A stretch of 40,805 bases of DNA from Oscillospiraceae bacterium (GTDB taxonomy: Bacteria; Bacillota; Clostridia; Oscillospirales; Oscillospiraceae): positions 1-40,805 of the forward strand of contig JAHHSG010000019.1 of NCBI GenBank assembly GCA_020025305.1, written 5' to 3'. A program made the position numbers and the translations under genes. Of the stretch, positions 8,806 to 16,550 are shown piece after piece. The notes under the pieces were generated by a model that was not told the DNA's origin, did not search any database, and worked only from the letters and a program-made list of their open reading frames with translations. Each line of letters begins with the position of its first letter. Position 1 is the stretch's first letter.

Positions 8806-9084
8806 AAGCGTGCCCTCCTTGTAGGTTCACTGGTGTTGTGGTGATGGGTGTCGGTGCATCCGGCCTCCCGGTTGTGGGAAAATCGGCGTGTGCACAGGGG
8901 ATATGTCAAAATTTGCAGGGGCTATGTTGGTTTACCGTCAAATGACAGCAGCTGTACCGCTGCGCCCGGTGCAGTAAAATATAGAGCACGGGAGCTGCTC
9001 ACAGGGGAGTGTGCGGGAAAATTATGGTATGGGGAACAGGGGAGACTGCGATGAACTACCTTTTGGCATGAGGCACTTATACTA
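8806..9084 (-). promoter_or_regulatory. pyrF-pyrE upstream region
   Basis: 279 bp without a gene. On the minus strand a perfect TTGACA (8904-8909) has no clear -10 partner, and a TATATT lies at 8978-8983. The element AACCGGGAGGCC (about 8868-8879 on the minus strand) resembles the PyrR-binding loop core. No terminator with a T run was found, so regulation by PyrR is only a possibility. Confidence 0.3.
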
Positions 9085-9241
9085 TAAAAATAACCCCCAT
9101 AGGACAAGCCTATGGGGGAGAAATTCATGACGTGTGCGCCGCAAGGACGCTCCGATGCTGCAAGTAACTGCAATACACCGGAAAACAAGTCGATATAGTC
9201 GCCTTCATAGCCTCTCGTGCTATATTAAAGTCTTCTTATTG
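9085..9241 (-). ncRNA. Structured small RNA, possibly 6S RNA
   Basis: A self-contained transcription unit of about 157 nt on the minus strand. It has its own promoter (9248-9276) and ends in a perfect 10-bp terminator stem (9094-9103 with 9109-9118) followed by TTATTTTTA. No ORF fits. Local hairpins are visible: ATAGC pairs with GCTAT near the 5' end, and a central CCGGTG/CATCGG stem with an inner TGCA/TGCA extension lies at about 9147-9180. Length, isolation, strong promoter and terminator fit 6S RNA of Clostridia, but I could not prove a 6S fold by eye. Another small RNA is equally possible. Confidence 0.5.
9094..9118 (-). terminator. Intrinsic terminator of the small RNA
   Basis: Perfect stem CCCCCATAGG/CCTATGGGGG with a 5-nt loop, followed on the minus strand by a T-rich tail. 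Confidence 0.8.
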
Positions 9242-9247
9242 TGCATT

Positions 9248-9276
9248 ATTATAGTCGGTTTTGTCGAAAGAAGCAA
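9248..9276 (-). promoter_or_regulatory. Promoter of the small RNA
   Basis: On the minus strand TTGCTT (9271-9276) and a perfect TATAAT (9248-9253) are separated by 17 bp. The predicted transcript begins near 9241. Confidence 0.7.
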
Positions 9277-9518
9277 GGGAAAGCGCACCAAAATTCCATG
9301 AATCTACATCATGACAAAAGAAAGAGAAGCGGATAAGAAGGATGTGTGAAAATTGACCAATCAGCAGCTTATGGATGTCCGCGGCGTACGGATAGGCGTC
9401 TGAGCAGTCTTGTTGTAGGTGGTACTTCCCCGGCTTTCGCAGGAGCATGGGCGCACTGTGGTGAGGGAAAGTACCTTCTGCCGGGATAGGTGAGAGGAGC
9501 CGGATTTGAACAGTATAC

Positions 9519-10172
9519 CTACTTCCGCTCCACCCCCAGCAGGTCCAGCAGCTGCGTGGTATTTCCGGCGATTGCCACGGCACCGGCACGCTCCATATCC
9601 TCCGCTATACCGTAGCCCCACGCAACGCCGATGGTAGGAATCTGGTGTGCCGCAGCACCTGACACATCAAAAATGGTGTCGCCTACCATGACAGCATCGG
9701 AAAGGCCGCCCACTTGCTCCGAAAGATGGGCAATTACTTGTGCTTTGGTGGTACGGCTGTTGTCCATGGTAGCACCGGCGATACACTCAAAATAAGGGGC
9801 GGCGCCCAGATGCGTCAGGATTTCCACCGACGTAATCTCCGGCTTGGAGGTGGCGACCAGAAGTCTGCACCCGTTGTTGTGCAGTTTTTTCAGCAGGGAC
9901 ATCATGCCGGGATAGAGAAAGCACTCAAACTTGCCGGAGCTGTTATATCGACTGCGGTAGATAGCCATGGCCTCTTCCAAATTCTCCGGGGCGACACCAA
10001 AGCGGGAGAAAGAGTCCCGCAGTGGCGGGCCTACGAAGGTGCGCATTTCGGAGGGGGAGGGGAGGGGGAGACCGAAATGGCGAAGAGCCAGCTGGGCGCA
10101 GCGTATAATACCTTCCCCGGAATCTACCAGCGTGCCGTCTAAATCAAAGAGAATCGTCTTGTAGGAACCCAT
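9519..10172 (-). CDS. HAD-superfamily phosphatase (Gph/PpaX-like)
   Basis: A 217-aa haloacid-dehalogenase hydrolase. Motif I is LFDLDGTLVDSG (about residues 8-19), with the nucleophile and acid aspartates of the DxDGT signature. Motif II is the LVATSKP region (about 99-105). The motif III lysine lies in the DNSRTTKAQV segment, and motif IV is VMVGDTIFDVSGA (about 161-173). A small helical cap lies between motifs I and II, as in phosphoglycolate phosphatases and pyrophosphatase PpaX. The substrate cannot be told from sequence. AAGGAG precedes the ATG. It stands alone. Confidence 0.85.
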   Translation of the reverse strand: MGSYKTILFDLDGTLVDSGEGIIRCAQLALRHFGLPLPSPSEMRTFVGPPLRDSFSRFGVAPENLEEAMAIYRSRYNSSGKFECFLYPGMMSLLKKLHNNGCRLLVATSKPEITSVEILTHLGAAPYFECIAGATMDNSRTTKAQVIAHLSEQVGGLSDAVMVGDTIFDVSGAAAHQIPTIGVAWGYGIAEDMERAGAVAIAGNTTQLLDLLGVERK

Positions 10173-10722
10173 AGGTAACTCCTTCCACTGAAAACTAACT
10201 GATTTATAGCATGAATCCCTCTATTTGTCAAATGGCAGAGGGCTGACACGTGGGGGAATTGGCAAGAAAATAAGCGGCTGCTCTCTAGCGTGGTCAGGGG
10301 AGTAGAGGGTGACTGCCTGTTTCATCTTCGACAAGACAAGAGAGGAGGACAGCCCCCATGGTTTCTTGTGTGCGCCTCGTGCTGCAGTGCAAAGTTGTGG
10401 GAATGCAGCCTTTCAGGCGCAGGCTATAGCAGGCAGGGAGGGACGCAAGCAAAGAAGTGATCAGATCCGGAAACGGAATGGCAATAACGGCGGAACAACT
10501 CTGCAAACCGAAGGAAAACCGGGACGCACAAGGATGCCGAAGAAAGAAGGAAACCGTTATTTGAATGCAGTGCAGGCGATTGGTGGGGGCGCAGCATGCC
10601 ATATGGGAAAATCGAATGGGGGATAAAAGCGTTGTATTTTGATGGAGAAAACCGGATTGCTCTGCATGGGTATAGGGACTTCCTTTTTTTACATAGGATA
10701 AACGTAAAAGGAGGAGATTTCC
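10173..10722. other. Noncoding region upstream of sigK
   Basis: 550 bp without a recognisable gene; open frames here lack family resemblance and ribosome binding sites. Close to sigK, CATAGGAT (10692-10699) resembles a sigma-E -10 element, but the -35 region (GTATAGG, 10670-10676) is poor and the resulting leader would be very short. The sigK promoter is therefore unassigned. Confidence 0.4.
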
Positions 10723-10929
10723 ATGATTTCTACATTGCTGCTGCTATTATCCAACAGCCTTTTCCTGTCGCTGCACCTGTCCGGAGGTGGGGGTTCCTTC
10801 CCTCGTCCGCTTTCGGCAGAGGAAGAGAAAGCGTGTTTGGAGCGCTGTGCCGCTGGAGATCTGGAGGCACGTAATGAGCTGGTGGAGCACAATCTGCGGT
10901 TGGTGGCACATATTATTAAGAACGGTTGA
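10723..10929 (+). CDS. sigK: sigK 5' part: N-terminal segment of pro-sigma-K, interrupted by an intervening element
   Basis: Encodes a hydrophobic leader (MISTLLLLLSNSLFLSLHLS, residues 1-20), then SGGGGSFPRPLSAEEEKACL, and the sigma region 2.1 signature EHNLRLVAHIIK. It then stops after 68 codons with NG and a TGA. This is the beginning of the mother-cell sporulation sigma factor. The remainder (KYYTQSDNQDDLISIGTIG onward) lies 16.4 kb away at 27291. Joining at the shared AAGAA gives AAG-AAG-TAC-TAT (K-K-Y-Y) in frame and a 236-aa sigma-K. AAAGGAGG precedes the ATG. The hydrophobic first 20 residues look like the pro-sequence removed by SpoIVFB in Bacillus. Without excision only this inactive fragment can be made. 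Confidence 0.93.
   Translation: MISTLLLLLSNSLFLSLHLSGGGGSFPRPLSAEEEKACLERCAAGDLEARNELVEHNLRLVAHIIKNG
10918..10922 (+). other. attL core of the skin element (AAGAA)
   Basis: The last five bases of sigK sequence shared with the right junction. The codon phase (AAG at 10918-10920) matches that of AAG at 27291-27293. An imperfect palindrome GCGGAA/TTCCGC (10931-10936 and 10946-10951) lies just inside and may be part of the recombinase half-site. Confidence 0.8.
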
Positions 10930-10973
10930 TGCGGAAGGAAAGAGATTCCGCAAAGCCCGCAATATGAACTGCA

Positions 10974-11016
10974 CCCCATCTGTTAGATCGTATATCATAC
11001 AGTCTAACAGATGGGG
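10974..11016. repeat. Perfect 14-bp inverted repeat next to attL
   Basis: Arms at 10974-10987 and 11003-11016 are perfectly complementary, and the 15-nt loop contains a further GTAT/ATAC pairing. It lies between the end of the first M24 gene and attL. There is no T run on either strand, so it is not a classic terminator. It could still stop minus-strand operon transcription from running antisense into sigK, or bind a protein during excision. Confidence 0.7.
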
Positions 11017-11029
11017 CGTATCCTATTTC

Positions 11030-12106
11030 TTATAATATGATGAGGTTCTTGCTCATGCTTGTCAGATTCCTGCTGCCATCCTGGGTGACCTCCAACAGAT
11101 CTTCGATCCGTACACCGAATTTACTCGGTAAATAAATTCCCGGCTCTGAGGTTACAACGCAGCCGGGCACCAGCAGATCAGCAGATCCCTGGCGCAGGGC
11201 GGGCTGTTCATGAATATCCAGACCAACGGCATGTCCCAGTCCATGACCGAAGAAATCGCCGTAGCCTGCTGCGGAAATCATATCTCTGGCCACTGCGTCT
11301 GCTTCTCCGCCGGTTATACCGGGGCGGATAGCGTCAATCGAAGCACAGTTGGCTGCCAGAACCAATTCATAGACCCGACGCATTTCTTCATCACAGCTGC
11401 CGATAGCCACTGTTCTCGTTATATCGGAATAATAGCCGTCATAGATCGCTCCAAAATCGATCAGCAGGAACTCACCTTTCTGAACTGCTCTGTCCGTAGG
11501 CATGGCATGCGGGAGCGCCGAATTGGGTCCGGAGGCAACCACAATACCAAAAATACCATTCTCACCGCCGTTTTCCAGGATTCTCCAGGTGAGATAGGCC
11601 TCGATCTGTCGCTCTGTTACGCCTGGGTGAACCATCTCCAGGGTCTCTTTCAGGCTCTTCTCTGCAATCTGTTGGGAAAATTGTATCTTCTCAAGCTCTT
11701 CCCTGTCCTTGATACGGCGCAAAGCAAGCAGCAGGCTGCTGGCTCCCAACAGTTCTGTCCCCCACTGCGCCTCCAACTGTTTCCAGACCGAAGCGGTCAG
11801 GTATTCATCTTCCACTGCTACCTTTTTTATTTTCTTCTCCAGGATCAGTTGAGACACCCATGCATTCTCGCCTCCACTGGGGATCATCCGGGTGCTGATG
11901 CCTGTGCCTGCAAGAATGCTGCGTGCAGCGGTGATATACCGGAAATCTACAGCCAAGATGCACTCGCCTGATGCGGTAACAACCACAACTCCCGCCGAGG
12001 ACCGCATCCCTGTCAGGTAGCGTCGGTTCACAGGGGAATGGATCACCAATGCGTCAGCACCCAGACTTTTTAGCCTTTCTGCAATGTCTTTCGTCCTGTT
12101 TAACAC
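11030..12106 (-). CDS. M24 family metallopeptidase (Xaa-Pro dipeptidase/aminopeptidase-like), copy 1
   Basis: A 358-aa protein with an N-terminal creatinase-like domain (1-125) and a C-terminal pita-bread catalytic domain. All five metal ligands of a dinuclear M24 enzyme are present: D217 (LLIDFGA), D228 (GYYSDITRT), H288 (GHGLGH), E321 (TSEPGIY) and E335 (VRIEDLLEV). H200 in LPHAMP is a further active-site residue. It should therefore be an active aminopeptidase/prolidase rather than a metal-free creatinase. It is the last gene of the cargo on the minus strand, 11 bp after the YheO-like regulator gene, and is more like general PepQ/PepP proteins than the other two M24 copies. Confidence 0.88.
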   Translation of the reverse strand: MLNRTKDIAERLKSLGADALVIHSPVNRRYLTGMRSSAGVVVVTASGECILAVDFRYITAARSILAGTGISTRMIPSGGENAWVSQLILEKKIKKVAVEDEYLTASVWKQLEAQWGTELLGASSLLLALRRIKDREELEKIQFSQQIAEKSLKETLEMVHPGVTERQIEAYLTWRILENGGENGIFGIVVASGPNSALPHAMPTDRAVQKGEFLLIDFGAIYDGYYSDITRTVAIGSCDEEMRRVYELVLAANCASIDAIRPGITGGEADAVARDMISAAGYGDFFGHGLGHAVGLDIHEQPALRQGSADLLVPGCVVTSEPGIYLPSKFGVRIEDLLEVTQDGSRNLTSMSKNLIIL

Positions 12107-12117
12107 ATTGTGCTCCT

Positions 12118-12789
12118 TTAGCTGACTTTATTGCTGCTGCGGACTTCCTTAATATAATTATAGACGGTATAGGCAGATACACCCAGGTACTGGGCCAATG
12201 TCTCCACGGAACCCTTTACATCAAAAATGCCTTTGGATTCCAACACATCAACAAGAGACAGCCTATCTCCGCGGGACATATAGGGAGCAGGTTTCTCCAG
12301 CTTCTGCAGCTCGAAGCGGATAATATCTTCCACCACCTCACTGATGTCCTGCGCGAAAACCTCGTCATGCGGTTTTTCAACCCTGGGCTCCGCCAGCTGG
12401 CAGAATTGCCGCAGCAATGCCTCTGCCGCAATAAACTCGGTCAGATCAAAATTGCAGCAAAGGCATCCCACGATTTTCCCGTGGTCTCGGATGAAGTTTG
12501 TGGTGGATTTCATTTCCCTCCCGTCTTTTGAGACGCTGCGGTAACCGAGAATGTCCTGGGCCTGATCACCGTGCTTGGTCAGCGTCTTAATAATCAGGTT
12601 TGTACAGGGGGCGCCCAGCGGGCGATTGGTCACATTGCCACACACCGCTACAACGGAGGATTCCAAACGACTGGTATCATGTAAAATGAATTCCGAATGT
12701 TCCCCTAAAAGAGTGTGCATGGCTTCCATAATGGGGTAATAAATGTCGATGTACTTTTGAAACTTAGTATTCTGCATTTGCAGTGCCAC
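12118..12789 (-). CDS. YheO/DauR-type transcriptional regulator (PAS-like domain plus HTH)
   Basis: About 223 aa. The N-terminal part (YIDIYYPIMEAMHTLLGEHSEF, then DILGYRS and GCLCCNFDLTEF) matches the YheO-like PAS domain. The C-terminal 60 residues (RLSLVDVLESKGIFDVKGSVETLAQYLGVSAYTVYNYI) are the DauR-type HTH. I chose GTG at 12787-12789 because GAGGAG lies 8 nt before it; ATG at 12775-12777 is a second candidate with AGGTGG. DauR itself represses D-arginine catabolism in Pseudomonas. Here the regulator sits among peptide/amino-acid catabolic genes and probably senses a related metabolite. It follows a terminator-like hairpin, so it may have its own promoter. Confidence 0.85.
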   Translation of the reverse strand: MALQMQNTKFQKYIDIYYPIMEAMHTLLGEHSEFILHDTSRLESSVVAVCGNVTNRPLGAPCTNLIIKTLTKHGDQAQDILGYRSVSKDGREMKSTTNFIRDHGKIVGCLCCNFDLTEFIAAEALLRQFCQLAEPRVEKPHDEVFAQDISEVVEDIIRFELQKLEKPAPYMSRGDRLSLVDVLESKGIFDVKGSVETLAQYLGVSAYTVYNYIKEVRSSNKVS

Positions 12790-12807
12790 CTCGCTTTCTC
12801 CTCGCAA

Positions 12808-12839
12808 ATAAAGAGAGGTCCTTGGAGGGGGCCTCTCTT
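12808..12839 (-). terminator. Intrinsic terminator at the end of the main cargo operon
   Basis: Stem AAGAGAGG/CCTCTCTT (12811-12818 with 12832-12839) with a GC-rich inner part, followed on the minus strand by TTTATTTG. It separates the second M24 gene from the regulator gene. The T tract is short, so read-through into regulator and M24 copy 1 is likely. Confidence 0.55.
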
Positions 12840-12878
12840 ATGATTAATAATTTTAATTATACACCATATTTCCCTAAT

Positions 12879-14051
12879 TTACCAGTGCACAAGAATTAAA
12901 TGTTTCTGACGATGGCTGATAAATTCAGCGCCATTCTCGGTGACAAGGACATCATCCTCGCACAGGCAGCTATAGTCTCCGTCGCTCTGCAGAACGGTGG
13001 GCTCCAGGGTAACCACCATATCCTTTTCCACAATACCATAGGGGCCTTTGCCGTAGCGGGGCCATTTGGGAGCCAACATGGTTCCGCCATCGTGCTCCTG
13101 ACGGCCAACCTGGTGTCCGGTGGCGTGGGTGATCTCGGGAAGGCCGGCATCCAACAGCGTCTGTCTGGCAGCAGCATCCACCTCCCAACCGTAAACGCCG
13201 GGCTTCAGCATAGCGAAGGCCGCATCAACAGCAGCTTGCTGAGAATCGAAGATATAGCGGAAGCGCTCGGGTGCATCTGTTTCACCGGGCTTCAAAAAAT
13301 ACGCTGTACGTGCAATATCGCTGCAGTAGCCCATGTAGTCGACGCCAAAGTCCATGATCAGGAAATCGCCGGGCTCTAGGACAGCGGAACCGGGATCCCG
13401 ATGAGCGATCTTCTCCTTCATCACGATAGGCATCGCCAAATCCTTGCTGGCGGCGGCGACGACGCCATACTTGGTCATGCCATCGACAAACATCTGGCCG
13501 ATTTCATACTCGGTAAGACCGGGCCGCAGGCGATCAAATACACTCTGGTAGATCTCTTCAGTAATCTCCACAGCCTTGCGGATCGCAGCCAGCTCCTCGC
13601 TGGTCTTGTGGGCACGAATTTTCTGCAGAATCGTCTCAGAACTCTCGAAACGGTCGGCATACCTGCTCAGAATCCGAGCCAAATAGCGATACCGGCCGGT
13701 GGTCAGGCCATCGCACAGGTTATCCTCTTCAGAATAGTTCAGGATAATCCGATTGGGGTTGATCCTGTCAACCAGCTCATTGAGCTTCTCGGCGGGCTCC
13801 TGGGGATAGGTGAGTACCTCATCAAAAAGGCCGCTGTTCTTACTCTCCAAGGAATCAATCGTGGTGCAAAGGGCATAGCGCATCCCTTCCTTGGTCAGGA
13901 GAAAGAAAGTTTTACCCACGGTCTTGAGCCCGGTCAGAAGGCTGACTGCGGGATCACTTTCCTCACTTGCGAAAATAAGCCAAAGGTCAATATTTTCCTG
14001 CCGCAGATACTCCGCGGCCTGCTGAAGCTTTTGTTCTGCAATAGTGGCCAT
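12879..14051 (-). CDS. M24 family metallopeptidase, copy 2
   Basis: 390 aa with the creatinase-like N-terminal domain (about 1-150) and a full M24 catalytic domain. The metal ligands are D234 (IMDFGVD), D245 (CSDIART), H313 (ATGHQVG), E350 (TLEPTV) and E365 (CEDDVLV). It is clearly closer to copy 3 (15321-16523) than to copy 1: both share FEIGQMF/CEIGDLF-type and FLKPGET segments and the EPTV motif. This suggests duplication within the operon. AAGGAGGAATG lies before the ATG. Xaa-Pro peptides are the default substrate. Ectoine/creatine-type amide substrates are possible because M24 plus M20 pairs also occur in such pathways. Confidence 0.88.
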   Translation of the reverse strand: MATIAEQKLQQAAEYLRQENIDLWLIFASEESDPAVSLLTGLKTVGKTFFLLTKEGMRYALCTTIDSLESKNSGLFDEVLTYPQEPAEKLNELVDRINPNRIILNYSEEDNLCDGLTTGRYRYLARILSRYADRFESSETILQKIRAHKTSEELAAIRKAVEITEEIYQSVFDRLRPGLTEYEIGQMFVDGMTKYGVVAAASKDLAMPIVMKEKIAHRDPGSAVLEPGDFLIMDFGVDYMGYCSDIARTAYFLKPGETDAPERFRYIFDSQQAAVDAAFAMLKPGVYGWEVDAAARQTLLDAGLPEITHATGHQVGRQEHDGGTMLAPKWPRYGKGPYGIVEKDMVVTLEPTVLQSDGDYSCLCEDDVLVTENGAEFISHRQKHLILVHW

Positions 14052-14074
14052 AACAACATTCCTCCTTATAATCT

Positions 14075-15319
14075 TTAAAGTGCTGCGTTTACAGTTTCCC
14101 GAATGGCGTTATAGATAACCTCGGCTCCAAAATAGAGAGAGGCCTCTGTGATACACTCATTGCACTGGTGTACCATCTTCAGGACCTGAGCAAAAGGCAG
14201 GTCGTCAAGAAGAGGAGAGTAACCGTATACATTATGTCTGATGAAACGTCCATCCGTCCGGCCAAGAGCGACCATGGGAAGGACCTTGGTGCCGGGGTCC
14301 AACTGCTCGGTAATCTCACACAGCTTTTGAAAGAAGGGATTGTCCAAATCGCAGGTATATCCCTCCGACAGGGCGCCCATCTCGCAGAAAACCGGCTTGC
14401 TGCCAAAGAGCTCTTCGGTCATGCTGCGGATTTCCTCCTCTGTTGTCCCGTCCACATACTGATACGAGAGATTCAGCGTGTATTGCTGCTCGGGTTTGCG
14501 AAAATCGAATGCATAGGCGTTGACCGCAAGGCAGCTCTTGGAGGAGTACTCCCAAAGATTTCTCATGGTCTTGTCCTCTGTCTTGCCCCCGGTAATGCGG
14601 GCAAAGACCTCTGTAGGAGGAGTGATACGGGTCTCCGGTGTATACGCGGAAATCGCCTCCATTGCCTCCAGGAGGCGACCGGCTACAGATCCCCATGGGC
14701 CGGCGCCGCAGGAGACGCCTGTATCGGGAGTAACCTTCATCTCACACCGCCCCTTTTCACCGCAGGTGCAGGTTCGATACTTCTGATCGCCCTGGGTAAG
14801 GACAAAGCCGCCGCCCTCACTAATCACATACCCGTTGGGAAGCAGCTCGGGGTGCTCCTGTGCGATGAATTCCATTCCGTAAGCGCTGCCATTTTCTTCA
14901 TCAGCCGTTGCCAGAAGAATGATTTTACGATCCAGAGGGAAGCCGCTGCGCTTCAGCCAGATCATACTCATTATTTCCATAGCCGTCAGATGCTTGGTAT
15001 CTATCGTGCCACGGCCATAGATGGTTCCGTTGTCGTTTACCGCCTCAAAGGGTGGATGCTTCCAGTCGCCGGGGGCGGGGACCACATCGATGTGAGAGAT
15101 GAGGAGCACCGGGGGCTGCATACCATCCCCCAACTCGGCGTACACATTGGGTCGGTTGGGAACCTTGCAGTAAAGTCGGGCAGGAATGCCCTCTTTCTCC
15201 AAAAGATTGACAATGTACTCAGCTACGCCGGTTTCGTCTCCGGGAGGATTGCTGGAATTGAGGCGGATCAGATCCTGCAGTACCTTAAGAAGCTCTGCTT
15301 TCTTTTTCTGATCCAGCAT
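14075..15319 (-). CDS. M20 family metallopeptidase/deacylase (ArgE/DapE/CPG2-like)
   Basis: About 414 aa. Zinc ligands and catalytic residues in order are H76 (ISHIDVVP), D107 (GTIDTKH), general base E141 with E142 (ADEENGS), E168 (SEGGGF) and a late HQCNE motif. The lid/dimerisation domain sits between about 180 and 300. The family removes acyl groups from amino acids or cleaves dipeptides. The ATG at 15319 follows AGGAG by 7 nt and begins one base after the stop of the upstream M24 gene, so coupling is tight. An earlier GTG at 15334 is less likely. It is flanked by M24 genes on both sides, which suggests sequential cleavage of one imported peptide or acyl-amino acid. Confidence 0.9.
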   Translation of the reverse strand: MLDQKKKAELLKVLQDLIRLNSSNPPGDETGVAEYIVNLLEKEGIPARLYCKVPNRPNVYAELGDGMQPPVLLISHIDVVPAPGDWKHPPFEAVNDNGTIYGRGTIDTKHLTAMEIMSMIWLKRSGFPLDRKIILLATADEENGSAYGMEFIAQEHPELLPNGYVISEGGGFVLTQGDQKYRTCTCGEKGRCEMKVTPDTGVSCGAGPWGSVAGRLLEAMEAISAYTPETRITPPTEVFARITGGKTEDKTMRNLWEYSSKSCLAVNAYAFDFRKPEQQYTLNLSYQYVDGTTEEEIRSMTEELFGSKPVFCEMGALSEGYTCDLDNPFFQKLCEITEQLDPGTKVLPMVALGRTDGRFIRHNVYGYSPLLDDLPFAQVLKMVHQCNECITEASLYFGAEVIYNAIRETVNAAL

Positions 15320-15320
15320 A

Positions 15321-16523
15321 TCAGTTCTCCTCACTCTTAATAAGATACAGATGCTCCTGGCGTCTGCTCAGGGCAACAGCGCCGTTGGGGGTGATCAACA
15401 CGTTCTCCTCCACCAACATACAAGGCAGTCCGTCGTCCTGAATAACGGTGGGCTCGATAGCATAGACCTCGTTGATACCCACAGGACGGCAGCAAGTAGC
15501 CAGGTTATTCTCCCGCTTAGGGGAGAGCGAAGTGCCGCTGTCGTGGCATCGTCTGCCAATGGGATGACCAACGCTGTGACGAACCGTGGGGAAGCCGCCC
15601 TCCTCCACAACCTTCCGGCCCACAGCGTCAACCTCCCAACCCAGCTTGCCCTCACCGATGAAGTTGATGGTGGCGGAAATGGCTTTATGAGCGGTATCGA
15701 ATGCGTGCTGGATATCTGGGGGGGCGCAGGTCTCACCGGGCTTCAGGAAGTAGCCGGTACGGGCAATATCGGAGATATATCCACGATAGTTGATGCTAAA
15801 ATCGCATATCAGAATATCGCCAGGGATGCTCTTGCTATGGCTGGGGGATCTGTGGGCCAGGCCTTCGCGGACAAGGCAGACGATAGGGTAATCATAGGGG
15901 GCACCCAGGCCATTGAACACATCTCGTGCCTTCATACCGGCGACGAAGAGATCGCCGATCTCGCACTCGGACATACCGACCTTGATCTTAGAAAAGACTT
16001 CGTCGTAAATGTCGTTGGTCAGCTGAATACTGGTGTGGAGGTACTCAATCTCTGTGGCGCTCTTCATGCTGCAAATCTCGCGGATCAGATCCTCAGAGGA
16101 AACCTCGATTGCATCCAGTCTTTCCTTGCCCACCATATTCCGGATCATGCAGTACAGACCATAGGTCAGGCCGTCGCAAATCACATCCGTCTCAGAGATG
16201 TTCAAAGCCAGCTTCCGCGGGTTGAGCTTGTTGAACAAGGGGAGAAAAACCTCGTCCAGAGACTGCGTATAGGCCAGAACCTCAGCAAAAATACCGGACT
16301 CCATGAATTTCTTCTCATCGGACTGGCTCGTTACCATGATGTGGTGGCCGTTGGCCATAAAGAAAGCTGCACCCAGATGGACGGTGTCATCACCAACCAA
16401 GAAAGGAAGAATGGGATCGCTGGCCTCGCGGGAAACCAACAGGAGGCCATCAATGCCCTTCTCGTTGAGCAGTTTCTCTAACTGAGCAATTTTTTCCCTA
16501 GGGATCTGATACTTGTCATACAT
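15321..16523 (-). CDS. M24 family metallopeptidase, copy 3
   Basis: A 400-aa paralogue of copy 2. Ligands are D241 (ICDFSIN), D252 (ISDIART), H320 (SVGHPIG), E357 (AIEPTV) and E372 (VEENVLI), so the dinuclear metal site is intact. The N-terminal domain (about 1-155) starts with MYDKYQIPREKIAQLEKLL. GGAGGAAAAG precedes the ATG. It overlaps the M20 gene's ribosome binding site. Two diverged M24 paralogues in one operon suggest two different scissile bonds or heteromer formation. Confidence 0.88.
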   Translation of the reverse strand: MYDKYQIPREKIAQLEKLLNEKGIDGLLLVSREASDPILPFLVGDDTVHLGAAFFMANGHHIMVTSQSDEKKFMESGIFAEVLAYTQSLDEVFLPLFNKLNPRKLALNISETDVICDGLTYGLYCMIRNMVGKERLDAIEVSSEDLIREICSMKSATEIEYLHTSIQLTNDIYDEVFSKIKVGMSECEIGDLFVAGMKARDVFNGLGAPYDYPIVCLVREGLAHRSPSHSKSIPGDILICDFSINYRGYISDIARTGYFLKPGETCAPPDIQHAFDTAHKAISATINFIGEGKLGWEVDAVGRKVVEEGGFPTVRHSVGHPIGRRCHDSGTSLSPKRENNLATCCRPVGINEVYAIEPTVIQDDGLPCMLVEENVLITPNGAVALSRRQEHLYLIKSEEN

Positions 16524-16550
16524 TGCACTTTTCCTCCTTGATGTAAACCC

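Noticed and set aside
10309..10626. Open frames on both strands upstream of sigK as genes
   Set aside because: They overlap each other, have no ribosome binding site and no recognisable family.
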